Counted from the first letter of the stretch, positions 1 to 9,662 are shown. The stretch is DNA of 51,707 bases from Gammaproteobacteria bacterium (GCA_003560975.1 PWJA01000184.1:1-51707); one strand, 5' to 3'. The notes: a model not told the origin generated them from the letters alone. A program made the numbers and translations.

Positions 1-333
1 GAGTCCAGCGCGGCCTCCTGGCTGGATGCCGTGGAAATCGTGTTCGCAATGGAGGCGGATGCGGCGATCGTTCCCCACAACCTGGTTCGGCGCTATGTCA
101 ACCTCAACGTTGTTGCGACCTCGGCGGAATTTCCGCACGTTACGATCGCCGCTTCGCCTGACGTCCCGGAAACCGTTCGTATGAACATCCTCGACGCCCT
201 GCTAGAATTGCCTGAGAATCCCGAGTACTTCGCCGTTCTTCATGAGCTCGATATCGAGGAGTTCGTAGCAGCAGTGCCGGAGGAGTATGTGGGCCTGGAA
301 AGCTGGCTGGATTGGGTCTTTTCAGGATTCTGA
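1..333 (+). CDS. PhnD-like periplasmic substrate-binding protein, C-terminal part (5' end outside window)
   Basis: The frame is open from the first base to the TGA at 331-333, so this is the last 110 residues of a longer protein; the GTG at 31 is probably internal. Phrases such as EADAAIVPHNLV, EFPHVTIAASPDVPE and a closing acidic 'EEYVGLESWLDW' resemble the C-terminal lobe of phosphate/phosphite/phosphonate ABC-transporter binding proteins, where an ADAA(I/V) segment is followed by a 'SP.LP..LR..ILDALL' helix. Ligand and partners cannot be judged from this fragment. It runs in the same direction as purB, 91 bases upstream of it. The family call rests on memory of the fold pattern, not on a search. 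Confidence 0.55.
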   Translation, partial: ESSAASWLDAVEIVFAMEADAAIVPHNLVRRYVNLNVVATSAEFPHVTIAASPDVPETVRMNILDALLELPENPEYFAVLHELDIEEFVAAVPEEYVGLESWLDWVFSGF

Positions 334-424
334 GTCCGCCTTCCAAGCGGGACCGCGCGTTCGCAGGAGACCTTTGATCGGTCATGTACAGGGCCCCCTT
401 TCAGCCAGAAAAGTCGCAGAAAGC

Positions 425-1804
425 ATGATTTCCCCTGAACTTACCGCCTTGTCGCCCCTTGACGGGCGCTATGCCAAGCGTCTGGAGGGTCTGCGCGAAC
501 TGTGCTCGGAAGCGGGCCTGATCCGGCGCCGGGTCGAGGTCGAAACGACCTGGTTCAAGGCCTTGTCCGACAACCCGGACTTCGCCGCCCTGCCCCCGCT
601 TGGCCCCGACGAGCGGCGCTTTCTGGACCGGATCGTCGCCGATTTCAGCACCGCTCACGCCGCGGAAATCAAGGAGATCGAGCGCGTCACCAACCATGAC
701 GTCAAGGCCGTGGAGTACTGGCTCAAGCAGCGCCTGGCCGAGCATCCGACCCTCGCCGAGCGCCGCGAATTCATCCATTTCGCCTGCACCTCCGAAGACA
801 TCAACAACCTGGCCTGGGCCCTGATCGTGAAGGCCGCTCTGGAAGAACAGCTTGATCCCCTGCTGACCCGCCTGGACGACAGCCTGCAGCGGCTCAGCCT
901 GGATTGCGCCGCGCTGCCCATGCTTTCGCGCACCCATGGCCAGACCGCATCGCCGACCACCCTCGGAAAGGAAGTCGCCAACACGGTTTTCCGCCTGCGT
1001 CGCCAGCGACGGGCCCTGGCCAGAATCGAGATCAGCGGGAAAATCAACGGCGCAGTGGGGAATTTCAACGCCCACATCAGCGCCTGCCCCGAGGTCGACT
1101 GGTCCTCGCTGGCGCGCCAGATGGTCGAAGATCTGGGCCTGGTCTGGAATCCCTACACGACCCAGATCGAGCCGCACGACATGCTCGCCGAAATCGCCCA
1201 TGCGCTGGTGCGCGTGAACACCATTTTTCTGGATTTCGCCCGCGACGTCTGGGGCTACATCTCGATCGGCTATTTCCGCCAGCGTCTGGTCGACGGGGAA
1301 ATCGGCTCGTCGACCATGCCGCACAAGGTCAATCCGATCGACTTCGAAAACGGAGAAGGCAATCTCGGACTGGCCAACGCGCTGCTCGAGCATCTGGCCG
1401 CGAAACTTCCGATCTCGCGCTGGCAGCGCGACCTGACCGATTCGACCGTGCAGCGCAGCCTCGGCACGGCGTTTGGCTACAGCGCCCTCGCCTGGACCTC
1501 CATTTTGCGCGGGCTGGACCGAATCGAGGCCAACGAAGCGCGACTGGCCGAAGATCTCGATCAAGCCTGGGAGGTGCTGGGCGAAGCGATTCAGACGGTC
1601 ATGCGCCTGCGCGGCCTGCCGGAACCGTACGAACGAATCAAGCAGCTGACCCGCGGGCGCACCATCAACCAGCAATCCCTGCGCGAATTCATCGCGGCGC
1701 TCGATCTCCCCGACGAGGACCGTTCGCGATTGCTGAGCCTGACCCCGGCCAGCTACACCGGAAACGCCGAAGCGATGGCGCGGGCGATTGTTCGATTTGT
1801 CTGA
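425..1804 (+). CDS. purB: Adenylosuccinate lyase
   Basis: This 459-residue cytosolic enzyme of purine synthesis cleaves SAICAR and adenylosuccinate, releasing fumarate. The fumarase/aspartase-superfamily signature SSTMPHKVNP lies near residues 293-303, and other family blocks are visible: RTHGQTASPTTLGKE and the EIKEIERVTNHDVKAVEYW region carrying the helix of the active site. Length matches the long enterobacterial-type PurB (about 456 residues). The ATG at 425 is chosen because the protein then begins MISPELTALSPLDGRY, a typical PurB start. An upstream in-frame start at 287 would overlap the preceding gene and add unrelated sequence. No strong ribosome site is seen before 425. The next gene, sucA, is 122 bases downstream and probably has its own promoter. 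Confidence 0.96.
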   Translation: MISPELTALSPLDGRYAKRLEGLRELCSEAGLIRRRVEVETTWFKALSDNPDFAALPPLGPDERRFLDRIVADFSTAHAAEIKEIERVTNHDVKAVEYWLKQRLAEHPTLAERREFIHFACTSEDINNLAWALIVKAALEEQLDPLLTRLDDSLQRLSLDCAALPMLSRTHGQTASPTTLGKEVANTVFRLRRQRRALARIEISGKINGAVGNFNAHISACPEVDWSSLARQMVEDLGLVWNPYTTQIEPHDMLAEIAHALVRVNTIFLDFARDVWGYISIGYFRQRLVDGEIGSSTMPHKVNPIDFENGEGNLGLANALLEHLAAKLPISRWQRDLTDSTVQRSLGTAFGYSALAWTSILRGLDRIEANEARLAEDLDQAWEVLGEAIQTVMRLRGLPEPYERIKQLTRGRTINQQSLREFIAALDLPDEDRSRLLSLTPASYTGNAEAMARAIVRFV

Positions 1805-1926
1805 GCGGTCCGCCAGCCCAACGCGCTTCCGCAGCGCCGGATTCGGGTGTCGCATGCCCCTGAATTCCCTGGCCGCGGTTATACTCTGATGCTGTTTTCG
1901 ATTCTCCGCCTTTCGAGCTCCGAACC

Positions 1927-4740
1927 ATGAGCGATTACCTTCAGCAACAGTACCGGGCGTCGCACCTGTCCGGCGGCAACATCGCCTACGTGGAAGAACT
2001 GTACGAGGCCTGGCTGCACAGACCCGAGTCCGTTCCCGAGCACTGGCAGGGCGTGTTTTCCCGGCTCAATGAGAGCGGCGAGGACAGTCGTCACCTGGCC
2101 ATGCTGGAAACGTTCCGCCAGCTGGGAAGCAACGGGCAGGCGATCCAGGGATCCGCCGCCCCGGCCGAAGACTTCAAGCAGGCCGGCGTCCTGCGCCTGA
2201 TCAACGCCTTTCGCGTCCGCGGCCACCAGGCGGCGCGACTGGATCCGCTGGGGTTGAGCGAGCGCCCCCAATTTCCGGATCTCGGTCTCGAGTTCTACGG
2301 TTTGAGCGAGAGCGACCTCAAGACCTCGTTCCATACCGGCACTCTTGCAGGCCCGGACCACCTGCCCCTGAAAGACATCATCGACGTTTGCCGTCGTACC
2401 TACTGCGGCAGCGTCGGCACCGAGTACATGCACATCACCGACACCAACCAGCGTCGCTGGTTGCAGCAGCGCCTGGAGGCGGCCAGGGGCGATCACACGC
2501 CATCGCGGGAAGAGCGTCTGCGCCTGCTCGACAAGCTGTCGGCGGCCGAGGGCATGGAGAAATACCTGCACTCCAAATACGTCGGTCAGAAGCGATTTTC
2601 ACTGGAAGGCGCTGAAAGTCTGATCCCGCTGTTCGATACCCTGATCCGCCACTCCGGCAGCCAGGGCGTCAAGGAAATGGTCATCGGAATGGCTCACCGG
2701 GGCCGTCTGAACCTGCTGGTCAACATCCTCGGCAAAAGCCCGCGCGATCTGTTTGCCGAATTCGAAGGATCCATCGCCAAGGACGACCCCAACCGCTCCG
2801 GGGACGTCAAATACCATCTGGGGTTCAGCTCCGATGTGCGCACGCCCGGCGGGGTCATGCACCTGGCGCTGGCGTTCAATCCCTCGCATCTTGAAATCGT
2901 CAATCCGGTCGTGGCCGGCTCGGCACGCGCCCGCCAGACCCGCCTTGCTGACCAGTCGCGCGATCAGGTGATGCCCGTCCTGGTTCACGGCGACGCCGCC
3001 ATCGCCGGACAAGGGGTGGTCATGGAACTGCTGAACATGTCCCAGGCCCGGGGCTTTGCGGTGGGTGGAACCTTCCATGTCGTCGTCAACAACCAGATCG
3101 GCTTCACCACTTCCAACCCCATCGACGCGCGCTCGACCCTGTACTGCACGGAAGTGGCCAAGATGGTCCAGGCGCCGATTTTTCACGTCAACGGCGACGA
3201 CCCGGAGGCGGTATTGTTCGTCACCCGCCTGGCGACGGATTTCCGACGCGAGTTCAAAAAAGACGTTGTCATCGATCTGATCTGCTACCGCCGGCACGGT
3301 CACAACGAAGCCGACGAGCCGGCGGCCACGCAGCCGCGCATGTATCACGTGATCCGCAAGCTGGACTCGACCCGGCAGCAGTATGCCGACCGGCTGATCG
3401 AGGAGGGGCTGGTCGACCCCGACCAGATTGCAACCGCCGCCGCCGAATACCGAGACAAGCTGGATTCCGGCGAACCCGTCGTGGAACTGGTATCCGAGGA
3501 AGACGCCCTGGTCACGGTGGACTGGGAACCGTACCTGGACGGCGACTGGCGTGACGAAGCGGACACCTCGCTCAGCCTCGAGGAAATCCGGTCCCTGACC
3601 GAAACGCTGACCACGCTGCCGGAAGACTTCGTCCTCCACCGGCAGGTAGAGCGAATCGTGCAGGCCCGGCGCCAGATGGGCGCCGGCGAAATCTCCATGG
3701 ACTGGGGCTTTGCCGAGACGCTGGCCTATGCCGGCCTGCTCAAGGCAGGCCACGGACTGCGCCTGGTTGGGCAGGATTCCGGACGCGGCACCTTCTTTCA
3801 CCGCCATGCCGTCTTGCATAACCAGGACGACGGCCGTTCGTTCATTCCTCTGTCCCGCCTGAGCGAAGACGATCGCAAGATCACGATCATCGATTCCCTG
3901 CTCTCGGAAGAAGCGGTGCTTGGGTTCGAGTACGGCTACGCCACCGCCGATCCGGGCTCGCTCGTGATCTGGGAAGCCCAGTTCGGCGACTTCGTCAACG
4001 GTGCCCAGGTCGTCATCGATCAGTTCATCGCTTCCGGCGAGACCAAATGGGGCCGCCTGTGCGGCCTGGTCATGTTTCTGCCGCACGGCTACGAGGGCCA
4101 GGGCCCGGAGCATTCCTCGGCGCGCCTGGAGCGGTTCATGCAGCTGAGTTCGGGAAACAATATCCAGGTCTGTGTGCCCTCGCTGCCCAGCCAGATGTTC
4201 CACATGCTGCGGCGCCAGGTGCTGCGGCCGTTCCGCAGACCGCTGATCGTGATGACGCCGAAGTCACTGCTGCGCCACAAGGCTTCGACCTCGACCCTTG
4301 CCGACCTCACCGACGGGGCGTTTCGGGTGTTGATCGACGATCCCGCCGGCCCCGTTCCGGACAAGGTCAAGCGCCTGGTGTTCTGCGCCGGCAAGGTCTA
4401 CTTCGACCTGGCCTCCGAGCGCGACACGCAGGAAATCGACGATATCGCCCTGGTCCGGGTCGAGCAGCTCTATCCGTTCCCGCTCGAGGAACTGCAGGCG
4501 GTCATCGAGCGCTACGGGCGCGCCGGGGAAGTGATCTGGTGCCAGGAAGAACCGCTCAACCAGGGCGCCTGGTTCCAGATCCGACATCACATCCAGGCCT
4601 GCGTGGGCAGTGATCAGCGCCTGAAGTATGTGGGACGGGAGGCATCCGCCTCGCCCGCCGTGGGCTACTATCAGGTTCATCAAGAGCAACAGAAACGACT
4701 CGTGAGCGATGCGCTGACTCACGGCAAGGGAATGGAGTAA
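1927..4740 (+). CDS. sucA: 2-oxoglutarate dehydrogenase E1 component (thiamine diphosphate)
   Basis: E1 decarboxylates 2-oxoglutarate on thiamine diphosphate and passes the succinyl group to the lipoyl arm of SucB. The 937-residue length is normal. The N-terminus ([17 protein letters not shown]) is the usual E2-binding segment. [13 protein letters not shown], the [13 protein letters not shown] diphosphate-binding region, the [13 protein letters not shown] loop and a transketolase-like C-terminal half ([26 protein letters not shown]) are all present. The AGGAG of its own stop region serves as the ribosome site for sucB, so translation of the two is likely coupled. A TATACT at 1880-1885 could be a -10 element, but no convincing -35 precedes it. 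sdh and sucCD genes, often linked, are not in the window. Confidence 0.97.
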   Translation: MSDYLQQQYRASHLSGGNIAYVEELYEAWLHRPESVPEHWQGVFSRLNESGEDSRHLAMLETFRQLGSNGQAIQGSAAPAEDFKQAGVLRLINAFRVRGHQAARLDPLGLSERPQFPDLGLEFYGLSESDLKTSFHTGTLAGPDHLPLKDIIDVCRRTYCGSVGTEYMHITDTNQRRWLQQRLEAARGDHTPSREERLRLLDKLSAAEGMEKYLHSKYVGQKRFSLEGAESLIPLFDTLIRHSGSQGVKEMVIGMAHRGRLNLLVNILGKSPRDLFAEFEGSIAKDDPNRSGDVKYHLGFSSDVRTPGGVMHLALAFNPSHLEIVNPVVAGSARARQTRLADQSRDQVMPVLVHGDAAIAGQGVVMELLNMSQARGFAVGGTFHVVVNNQIGFTTSNPIDARSTLYCTEVAKMVQAPIFHVNGDDPEAVLFVTRLATDFRREFKKDVVIDLICYRRHGHNEADEPAATQPRMYHVIRKLDSTRQQYADRLIEEGLVDPDQIATAAAEYRDKLDSGEPVVELVSEEDALVTVDWEPYLDGDWRDEADTSLSLEEIRSLTETLTTLPEDFVLHRQVERIVQARRQMGAGEISMDWGFAETLAYAGLLKAGHGLRLVGQDSGRGTFFHRHAVLHNQDDGRSFIPLSRLSEDDRKITIIDSLLSEEAVLGFEYGYATADPGSLVIWEAQFGDFVNGAQVVIDQFIASGETKWGRLCGLVMFLPHGYEGQGPEHSSARLERFMQLSSGNNIQVCVPSLPSQMFHMLRRQVLRPFRRPLIVMTPKSLLRHKASTSTLADLTDGAFRVLIDDPAGPVPDKVKRLVFCAGKVYFDLASERDTQEIDDIALVRVEQLYPFPLEELQAVIERYGRAGEVIWCQEEPLNQGAWFQIRHHIQACVGSDQRLKYVGREASASPAVGYYQVHQEQQKRLVSDALTHGKGME

Positions 4741-4750
4741 GGAGCAACGC

Positions 4751-5962
4751 ATGAGTATGGAAGTCAAGGTACCCAATCTGCCGGAGTCGGTTTCCGACGC
4801 CACCGTGGCCAAATGGCACAAGAAACCCGGCGAATCCGTCACCCGCGACGAAAACCTGGTCGACCTGGAAACCGACAAGGTCGTCCTCGAGGTCCCCGCG
4901 CCTGCCGACGGTGTGCTCAAGGACATCAGCGCCGACGAGGGCGCGACCGTAACCGAGGGTGAGCTCCTTGGCCTGCTGGAAGAAGGCGCGGCGCCGCCAG
5001 GCGACAGCGACAAGGAGTCCGGCAAGGACGCCAAAGGCGGCAGCGCGAAATCCGAGGAATCCGCGGATCCTTCCAGTACCGCAGAGTCGACCGACTCGGC
5101 CGGGAAAAAAGGCGGCAAGCCGGAGCGCGACGACGACCTGGCCCCGTCGGTGCGTCGCCTGGTCGCCGAAAACGACGTTGACCCCTCTGAAGTCAAAGGC
5201 AGCGGTCGCAGCGGCCGTCTGACCAAGGGCGACGTGCTCGCCCACCTGCAAGGCGCCGGACCGCGGCCGGAAGAGCGGGTCAAGATGTCACGCCTGCGCT
5301 CGCGGATCGCCGAGCGGATGAAAGACGCCCAGAACACGGCCGCCATTCTCACCTCGTTCAACGAGGTCAACCTGCAGGCGGTCATGGACATCCGGGCGCG
5401 CTACAAGGACGACTTTCTCAAGCGCCACGACGTCAAGCTCGGCTTCATGTCGTTTTTCGTCAAGGCCTGCTGCGAAGCCTTGCGCAAGCACCCCGTGGTC
5501 AACGCGTCCATCGACGGAGACGAAATCGTTTATCGCGGCTACCAGGACATCGGCATCGCCGTGTCGACGGAGCGGGGGCTGCTCGTTCCCATCCTGCGCA
5601 ACGTCGAGCAAATGGGCCTGGCCCAGATCGAAGGGGCCATCGCCGAGTACGCCGAGAAGGCGCGCAAGGGCTCGATCCAGCTCGAAGACCTGCAGGGCGG
5701 CACGTTCACCATCACCAACGGCGGCGTATTCGGCTCGCTGCTGTCCACGCCGCTGCTCAACATGCCGCAAAGCGCCATCCTCGGCATGCACGCCATCAAG
5801 GAGCGTCCGGTCGCAGAAAACGGCCAGGTCGTGATCCGTCCGATGATGTACATCGCGCTGTCCTACGACCATCGCATCATCGACGGCAAGGACGCGGTCC
5901 AGTTCCTGGTTGCGGTCAAGCAGGCGCTGGAAGACCCGGCGCGCATGCTGCTCGGACTCTGA
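4751..5962 (+). CDS. sucB: Dihydrolipoyllysine succinyltransferase, E2 of the 2-oxoglutarate dehydrogenase complex
   Basis: This is the core subunit that transfers succinyl groups from E1 to CoA. There is one lipoyl domain (residues about 2-77) with the modified lysine in the motif ETDKV at K43. An acidic, Ser/Ala/Lys-rich linker (about 78-127) follows, then a peripheral subunit-binding domain ([19 protein letters not shown], about 132-170), and a catalytic domain ending in the [16 protein letters not shown] motif with the active-site His/Asp. The length of 403 residues equals that of enteric SucB. An AAGGAG ribosome site overlaps the sucA stop, 10 bases before the ATG at 4751. It is the second gene of sucA-sucB-lpdA. 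Confidence 0.97.
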   Translation: MSMEVKVPNLPESVSDATVAKWHKKPGESVTRDENLVDLETDKVVLEVPAPADGVLKDISADEGATVTEGELLGLLEEGAAPPGDSDKESGKDAKGGSAKSEESADPSSTAESTDSAGKKGGKPERDDDLAPSVRRLVAENDVDPSEVKGSGRSGRLTKGDVLAHLQGAGPRPEERVKMSRLRSRIAERMKDAQNTAAILTSFNEVNLQAVMDIRARYKDDFLKRHDVKLGFMSFFVKACCEALRKHPVVNASIDGDEIVYRGYQDIGIAVSTERGLLVPILRNVEQMGLAQIEGAIAEYAEKARKGSIQLEDLQGGTFTITNGGVFGSLLSTPLLNMPQSAILGMHAIKERPVAENGQVVIRPMMYIALSYDHRIIDGKDAVQFLVAVKQALEDPARMLLGL

Positions 5963-5989
5963 AACCCGGAACCTGATCAAGGAAAGCTC

Positions 5990-7417
5990 ATGTCTGACAA
6001 GGAATTCGATCTGATCATCATCGGTGGCGGGCCCGGCGGGTACGTTGCCGCGATCCGCGCCGCGCAGCTGGAAATGAAGGTCCTGCTGATCGATGATCGC
6101 CAGGCCGACGACGGCAAGCCGGCTCCCGGGGGCACCTGTCTCAACGTCGGCTGCGTCCCGTCCAAGGCGCTGCTCGACTCTTCCAAGCATTACCATCACG
6201 TTCAGCACGACTACGCCGCCCACGGCATCAGCGTCGACGGCGTCTCCATGGACGTGGGCACCATGATCGAGCGCAAGAGAAAGGTCGTCAAGCAGCTCAA
6301 CGGCGGCCTGCTGCAGCTGTTCAAGGCCAACAAGATCGAATTCGCCAACGGCCGCGGCAAGCTGCTGGCCGACCGCGAAGTCGAGATCACCCCCTGCGAA
6401 GGCGAAACCTACCGGGCCCGGGGAAAGCACGTGATTCTCGCCGCCGGCTCGGTGCCTTTCACCATCCCCAACGTCGAGATTGACGGCGAGCACATCGTCG
6501 ACAACGTCGGCGCGCTCGAATTCGACGCCGTGCCCGAACGCATGGGCGTGATCGGCGCCGGTGTGATCGGCCTGGAAATGGGCAGCGTCTGGAAACGCCT
6601 TGGCAGTGAAATGGTTCTGTTCGAGGCCATGGACGAGTTGCTTCCCGTGGTCGACAAGGACATGAGCCGGGCGGCGGCGCGCGAGTTCAAGAAACAGGGG
6701 CTCGACATCCGCCTGGGCACGAAGGTGGCCGGCGCCGAAGTCACCGACGGCAAGGTCAAGGTGACCTTCACCGAGGGCGACGAGGAAAAGACCGACACTT
6801 TCGACAAACTGCTGGTCGCGGTTGGACGACGCGCCGCCAGCGACGAGCTGCTGGCCGAAGACTCCGGCGTGGAGTTGACCGAACGCGGCCAGGTCAAGGT
6901 CGACGAGCACTGTCGTACGTCGGTCAGCCGGGTATGGGCCATCGGCGATCTGGTCCGAGGACCCATGCTGGCGCACAAGGCCTCTGAAGAAGGGGTGGCC
7001 GTCGTCGAGACCATCGCCGGCCAGCACGGCCACATCAATCTCGATCATGTCCCGTGGGTGATCTACACCGACCCCGAAATCGCCTGGGTTGGCAAGACCG
7101 AAAAGGAACTGAGCGAGGACGGGGTCGAGTACAAGGCCGGCAGCTTCCCGTTCGCGGCTACCGGCCGCGGCCTGGCCATGGGTGAGGCTGCCGGGCACGT
7201 GAAAATCCTTGCCGATGCCGAAACCGATCGGATCCTGGGGGCCCAGATCATCGGCCCGAGCGCATCGGAAATGATCGCCGAGATCGTCGTGGCCATGGAA
7301 TTCGCCGGCGCCAGCGAAGACCTGGCCCGGATCATCCATGCCCACCCGACCCTGTCGGAGGCCATTCATGAAGCCGCGCTTGCCGTGGAAAAACGCGCCA
7401 TCCACAAGGCCAACTAG
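5990..7417 (+). CDS. lpdA: Dihydrolipoyl dehydrogenase (E3)
   Basis: E3 reoxidises the dihydrolipoyl arm of SucB with FAD and NAD. The N-terminal FAD-binding motif IIIGGGPGGYVAA is at residues 9-21 and the redox disulfide GGTCLNVGCVPSKALL has Cys50 and Cys55. The NAD-binding glycine motif GVIGAGVIGLEMGSVW is near 183-198, and the C-terminal interface motif HAHPTLSEAIHEAAL contains the catalytic His. Length 475 is standard. A good ribosome site (AAGGAAAG) precedes the ATG. Its position directly after sucB argues that this E3 serves the 2-oxoglutarate complex; it may also supply other lipoyl complexes, including the glycine cleavage system implied by gcvP further on. Confidence 0.97.
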   Translation: MSDKEFDLIIIGGGPGGYVAAIRAAQLEMKVLLIDDRQADDGKPAPGGTCLNVGCVPSKALLDSSKHYHHVQHDYAAHGISVDGVSMDVGTMIERKRKVVKQLNGGLLQLFKANKIEFANGRGKLLADREVEITPCEGETYRARGKHVILAAGSVPFTIPNVEIDGEHIVDNVGALEFDAVPERMGVIGAGVIGLEMGSVWKRLGSEMVLFEAMDELLPVVDKDMSRAAAREFKKQGLDIRLGTKVAGAEVTDGKVKVTFTEGDEEKTDTFDKLLVAVGRRAASDELLAEDSGVELTERGQVKVDEHCRTSVSRVWAIGDLVRGPMLAHKASEEGVAVVETIAGQHGHINLDHVPWVIYTDPEIAWVGKTEKELSEDGVEYKAGSFPFAATGRGLAMGEAAGHVKILADAETDRILGAQIIGPSASEMIAEIVVAMEFAGASEDLARIIHAHPTLSEAIHEAALAVEKRAIHKAN

Positions 7418-7420
7418 AGC

Positions 7421-8431
7421 ATGATTCCCGACAAATTCAGATCCTTCCGGATTTTCGACGACGAGAACGGCTACCGGGCTGAAATCGTTGATCAGGGGAT
7501 CGATGAGCAGTCCGACGGCGATGTCGTGATTCGGGCCGAATGGTCCAGCGTCAACTACAAGGACGCCCTGGCCGGGACGGGGAAGGGAAAAATCCTGCGC
7601 CGCTTCCCCCTCAACGGCGGCATCGACGTCGCCGGAGTCGTGGTCGAGTCCAAGGCCGACGCGTTCAAGGAAGGCGATCCGGTCATCATGACCGGCTGCG
7701 GGCTGTCCGAGACCCGCGACGGCGGCTACAGCGAGTATCTGCGCCTGCCTTCCGAATGGCTGGTGCCGCTGCCGCAGGGTCTTTCCCTGTACGAGGCCAT
7801 GTGCCTGGGAACGGCGGGCTTTACCGCCGGACTGGGCCTGCATCGCATGGAAGCCAACGGCCAGCGCCCCGACATGGGACCGCTGTGCGTTACCGGCGCG
7901 ACCGGGGGTGTCGGTTCGCTGGCGGTGGACATCTATACCAGAGCCGGTTACGAGGTCTGCGCCATCAGCGGAAAAGTCGAGGAGTTCAGCTGGCTGAAAG
8001 AACTCGGCGCGGTGCAGTGCATCTACCGCCAGGATCTTCACTGGCCGGACAGCCCCATGGCCTCGGCCCGGTTTGCCGGTGCGCTCGACAGCGTTGGAGG
8101 CGACATGCTCAGCGGCCTGACCCGGGTCATCGAGCCGTGGGGCAGCATCGCGGCCTGCGGCATGGCCGGCGGCATCGGCCTGAAGACCACGGTCATGCCC
8201 TTCATCATCCGCGGCATCAGCCTGCTCGGAATCAATTCCGCCGGATGCCCGTATCCACTGCGCAAGACGATCTGGGACCGCCTGGCGACGGACTGGAAAC
8301 CGGCCCATCTGGACTCCATTGCCGGATCGGCGATCGAACTGGAAGACCTGCCGAAGACCTTTGATCGACTGCTCTCGGGTGGTGGTCACGGCCGTACGCC
8401 GGTGCGGATCGGCAACGGCCCGTCGGAGTAG
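7421..8431 (+). CDS. AcuI/YhdH-family NADPH-dependent acryloyl-CoA reductase (MDR oxidoreductase)
   Basis: This 336-residue medium-chain reductase/dehydrogenase belongs to the YhdH/YhfP group. Features are the N-terminal SSVNYKDALAGTGKGKI block, FPLNGGIDVAGVV, and the nucleotide-binding VTGATGGVGSLAVDIY (about residues 150-165). There is also the ALDSVGGDMLSGL region and the late GINSAGCPYPLRKTIWDRLA typical of this subfamily. Characterised relatives (AcuI) reduce toxic acryloyl-CoA to propionyl-CoA with NADPH. It starts 3 bases after the lpdA stop, so it is translated with the 2-oxoglutarate dehydrogenase genes. That is an odd partner, unless it deals with reactive acyl-CoAs made by the same metabolism. 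No zinc-binding cysteine cluster is seen, as expected for this branch. The exact substrate is inferred. Confidence 0.88.
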   Translation: MIPDKFRSFRIFDDENGYRAEIVDQGIDEQSDGDVVIRAEWSSVNYKDALAGTGKGKILRRFPLNGGIDVAGVVVESKADAFKEGDPVIMTGCGLSETRDGGYSEYLRLPSEWLVPLPQGLSLYEAMCLGTAGFTAGLGLHRMEANGQRPDMGPLCVTGATGGVGSLAVDIYTRAGYEVCAISGKVEEFSWLKELGAVQCIYRQDLHWPDSPMASARFAGALDSVGGDMLSGLTRVIEPWGSIAACGMAGGIGLKTTVMPFIIRGISLLGINSAGCPYPLRKTIWDRLATDWKPAHLDSIAGSAIELEDLPKTFDRLLSGGGHGRTPVRIGNGPSE

Positions 8432-8497
8432 CGCAGGTTTGCAGTATCATTGGGCAACCATACGCTTCGGAATGTTCCGCAAACGGAATTCGTGATC

Positions 8498-8869
8498 ATG
8501 GCCAAAATACTCGTTGTCGACGATTCGGACACCCAGCTGTATTCGCTGCGAAAAATCCTGGAGAGCGCCGGGCACGAGGTCATCACCGCTGCCGACGGCG
8601 AGGAAGGGGTCGAAAAGGCCGGTTCGGATACGCCCGATCTGATCCTGATGGACGTGGTCATGCCCGGGCTCAACGGGTTCCAGGCGACCAGAAAAATCCG
8701 ACGCAACCCGGCCACGAAGGGCATCCCGGTCATTTTCGTGACCACGAAGGATCAGGAAACCGACCGAATCTGGGGCATGCGTCAGGGAGCGGCTGCCTAC
8801 ATCACCAAACCGGTCGACAAGCAGACCTTGCTCTCGGCCATCAATGAAACCCTGGAGACCAGTACATGA
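8498..8869 (+). CDS. Single-domain response regulator, PilH/CheY-like
   Basis: This 123-residue receiver domain has no output domain. The acidic pocket is D8, D9, the phospho-acceptor is D52 in PDLILMD, the switch threonine is in VTTKD (about T82/T83), and the conserved lysine is K104 in ITKPVD. The overall sequence (AKILVVDDSDTQ at the start, RGAAAYITKPVD-like end) is close to PilH of twitching-motility chemosensory systems, but no pil/chp genes lie nearby, so the partner kinase is unknown. The ATG at 8498 gives the standard receiver start; the open frame extends 16 codons further upstream without similarity. Its TGA overlaps the ATG of the peroxiredoxin gene (ATGA at 8866-8869), so the two are probably co-translated. 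Confidence 0.9.
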   Translation: MAKILVVDDSDTQLYSLRKILESAGHEVITAADGEEGVEKAGSDTPDLILMDVVMPGLNGFQATRKIRRNPATKGIPVIFVTTKDQETDRIWGMRQGAAAYITKPVDKQTLLSAINETLETST

Positions 8870-9351
8870 CCATAGGCGCAGGCGACCGGATTCCGGCGGC
8901 ACAGTTGACCATCATGACCGAGAACGGGCCGACGCCGGTGGACTCCAGCGAGCTGCTGGGGAAAGGCCGGACGGTGCTCTTTTCCGTACCCGGCCCGTTT
9001 ACCCCGACCTGTTCGGCCGAACATCTGCCGGGCTACGTGGACCATCATTCGGCCCTGGTTGCTGCCGGTGTCGATCGGGTCGTATGCATGTCGGTCAGCG
9101 ACATCTTTGTCATGGACGCCTGGGCAAAGTCGTCCGGGGTGACTGATCAAGTCGTCATGGCGGCCGACGGCAACGGGGACTTTACCACGGCGCTGGGGCT
9201 GGAACTGGATGCCCGCGCCTTCGGCATGGGCTCGCGCAGCCAGCGTTTCGCTCTGATCGTCGAAGACGGGACGGTTGTCGAAGCCCTGGTCGAGCCGCCT
9301 GGCGAATTCCGGGTTTCCGGCGCCGATTTCGTGCTCGAACGGCTTTCCTGA
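8866..9351 (+). CDS. Peroxiredoxin, Prx5/AhpE-type thiol peroxidase
   Basis: The protein has 161 residues with the peroxidatic motif PFTPTCSAEHLPGY, placing the reactive cysteine at C49, with the preceding Thr and the later Arg region (GMGSRSQRFALI) of the Prx5 (redoxin) group. Prx5 proteins reduce hydrogen peroxide and alkyl hydroperoxides, usually using glutathione/glutaredoxin or thioredoxin as reductant. There is no second cysteine in this chain and no fused glutaredoxin domain, so it is a one-cysteine form needing an external thiol. The start overlaps the stop of the upstream receiver gene by four bases. A strong GC hairpin lies just beyond the stop. Confidence 0.92.
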   Translation: MTIGAGDRIPAAQLTIMTENGPTPVDSSELLGKGRTVLFSVPGPFTPTCSAEHLPGYVDHHSALVAAGVDRVVCMSVSDIFVMDAWAKSSGVTDQVVMAADGNGDFTTALGLELDARAFGMGSRSQRFALIVEDGTVVEALVEPPGEFRVSGADFVLERLS

Positions 9352-9365
9352 GTTTCGGCCGATTC

Positions 9366-9389
9366 CAGGCCCCGGTCAGCCGGGGCCTG
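9366..9389. terminator. GC-rich hairpin between convergent peroxiredoxin and twin-TM genes
   Basis: A perfect 10-base-pair stem (CAGGCCCCGG at 9366-9375 with its complement at 9380-9389) encloses a TCAG tetraloop. It lies between the peroxiredoxin stop (9351) and the end of the opposite-strand twin-TM gene (9376), whose stop codon sits in the loop. No T-run follows on either strand, so it is a weak candidate for an intrinsic terminator; it may simply protect mRNA 3' ends. Confidence 0.45.
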
Positions 9390-9612
9390 CGACCGGATAG
9401 CGCACCGGATTGACCCCTTGCGGCTCGATGATGCCGAGCTGGAAACCGCCCCAGAGACCGAGCAGCAGGGCCACGGACAGACCCACCCGCCATGTCAGCC
9501 GGCGAACGGCACGGTCGCTGTCGCTGTCATCGCTGACCAGAAAGTAGAAGCTCGACGCGAGGGTGTACAAGATGCCCAGGAACACCCCGATAATTACGAC
9601 TTTACTCAACAA
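9376..9612 (-). CDS. Small twin-transmembrane protein (DUF2909-like)
   Basis: This 78-residue protein has two hydrophobic helices: about residues 5-26 (VVIIGVFLGILYTLASSFYF region) and 43-64 (VGLSVALLLGLWGGFQLGI region). They are joined by a short charged loop, SDDSDSDRAVRRLTWR. This matches small 'twin transmembrane' proteins (DUF2909) that in many proteobacteria sit beside the cytochrome oxidase assembly genes, often opposite SURF1, as here. A role in oxidase biogenesis is inferred from context only; no biochemical function is known to me. It diverges from SURF1 across about 50 bases, so the two start regions share control sequence. Confidence 0.75.
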   Translation of the reverse strand: MLSKVVIIGVFLGILYTLASSFYFLVSDDSDSDRAVRRLTWRVGLSVALLLGLWGGFQLGIIEPQGVNPVRYPVAGPG

Positions 9613-9662
9613 ACCTTGACGACCTCACCTTGACTGGGCCCGCAGTATAACGAGGGCTCGTG

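Noticed and set aside
31-333. A complete 100-residue gene starting at the GTG at 31
   Set aside because: The frame is open to the first base of the window and the sequence resembles only the C-terminal part of a binding protein, so the start is outside the window.
1861-1890. Strong sigma-70 promoter for sucA at TATACT (1880-1885)
   Set aside because: The -10 is good, but no acceptable -35 lies 16-18 bases upstream; it is mentioned only in the sucA entry.
5288-8389. A 1033-codon open frame on the - strand opposite sucB, lpdA and acuI
   Set aside because: It mirrors the codon pattern of the well-supported + strand genes in a high-GC genome, has no recognisable domain, and lacks a consistent start signal. 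Similar long antisense frames opposite purB, gcvP (12877-15411), fadE (39360-41741), the fadN-like gene (41414-44215), ggt and the S41 peptidase were rejected for the same reason.
9366-9389. A true intrinsic terminator after the peroxiredoxin gene
   Set aside because: The stem is perfect but no T-run follows on either strand; it is kept only as a low-confidence hairpin.
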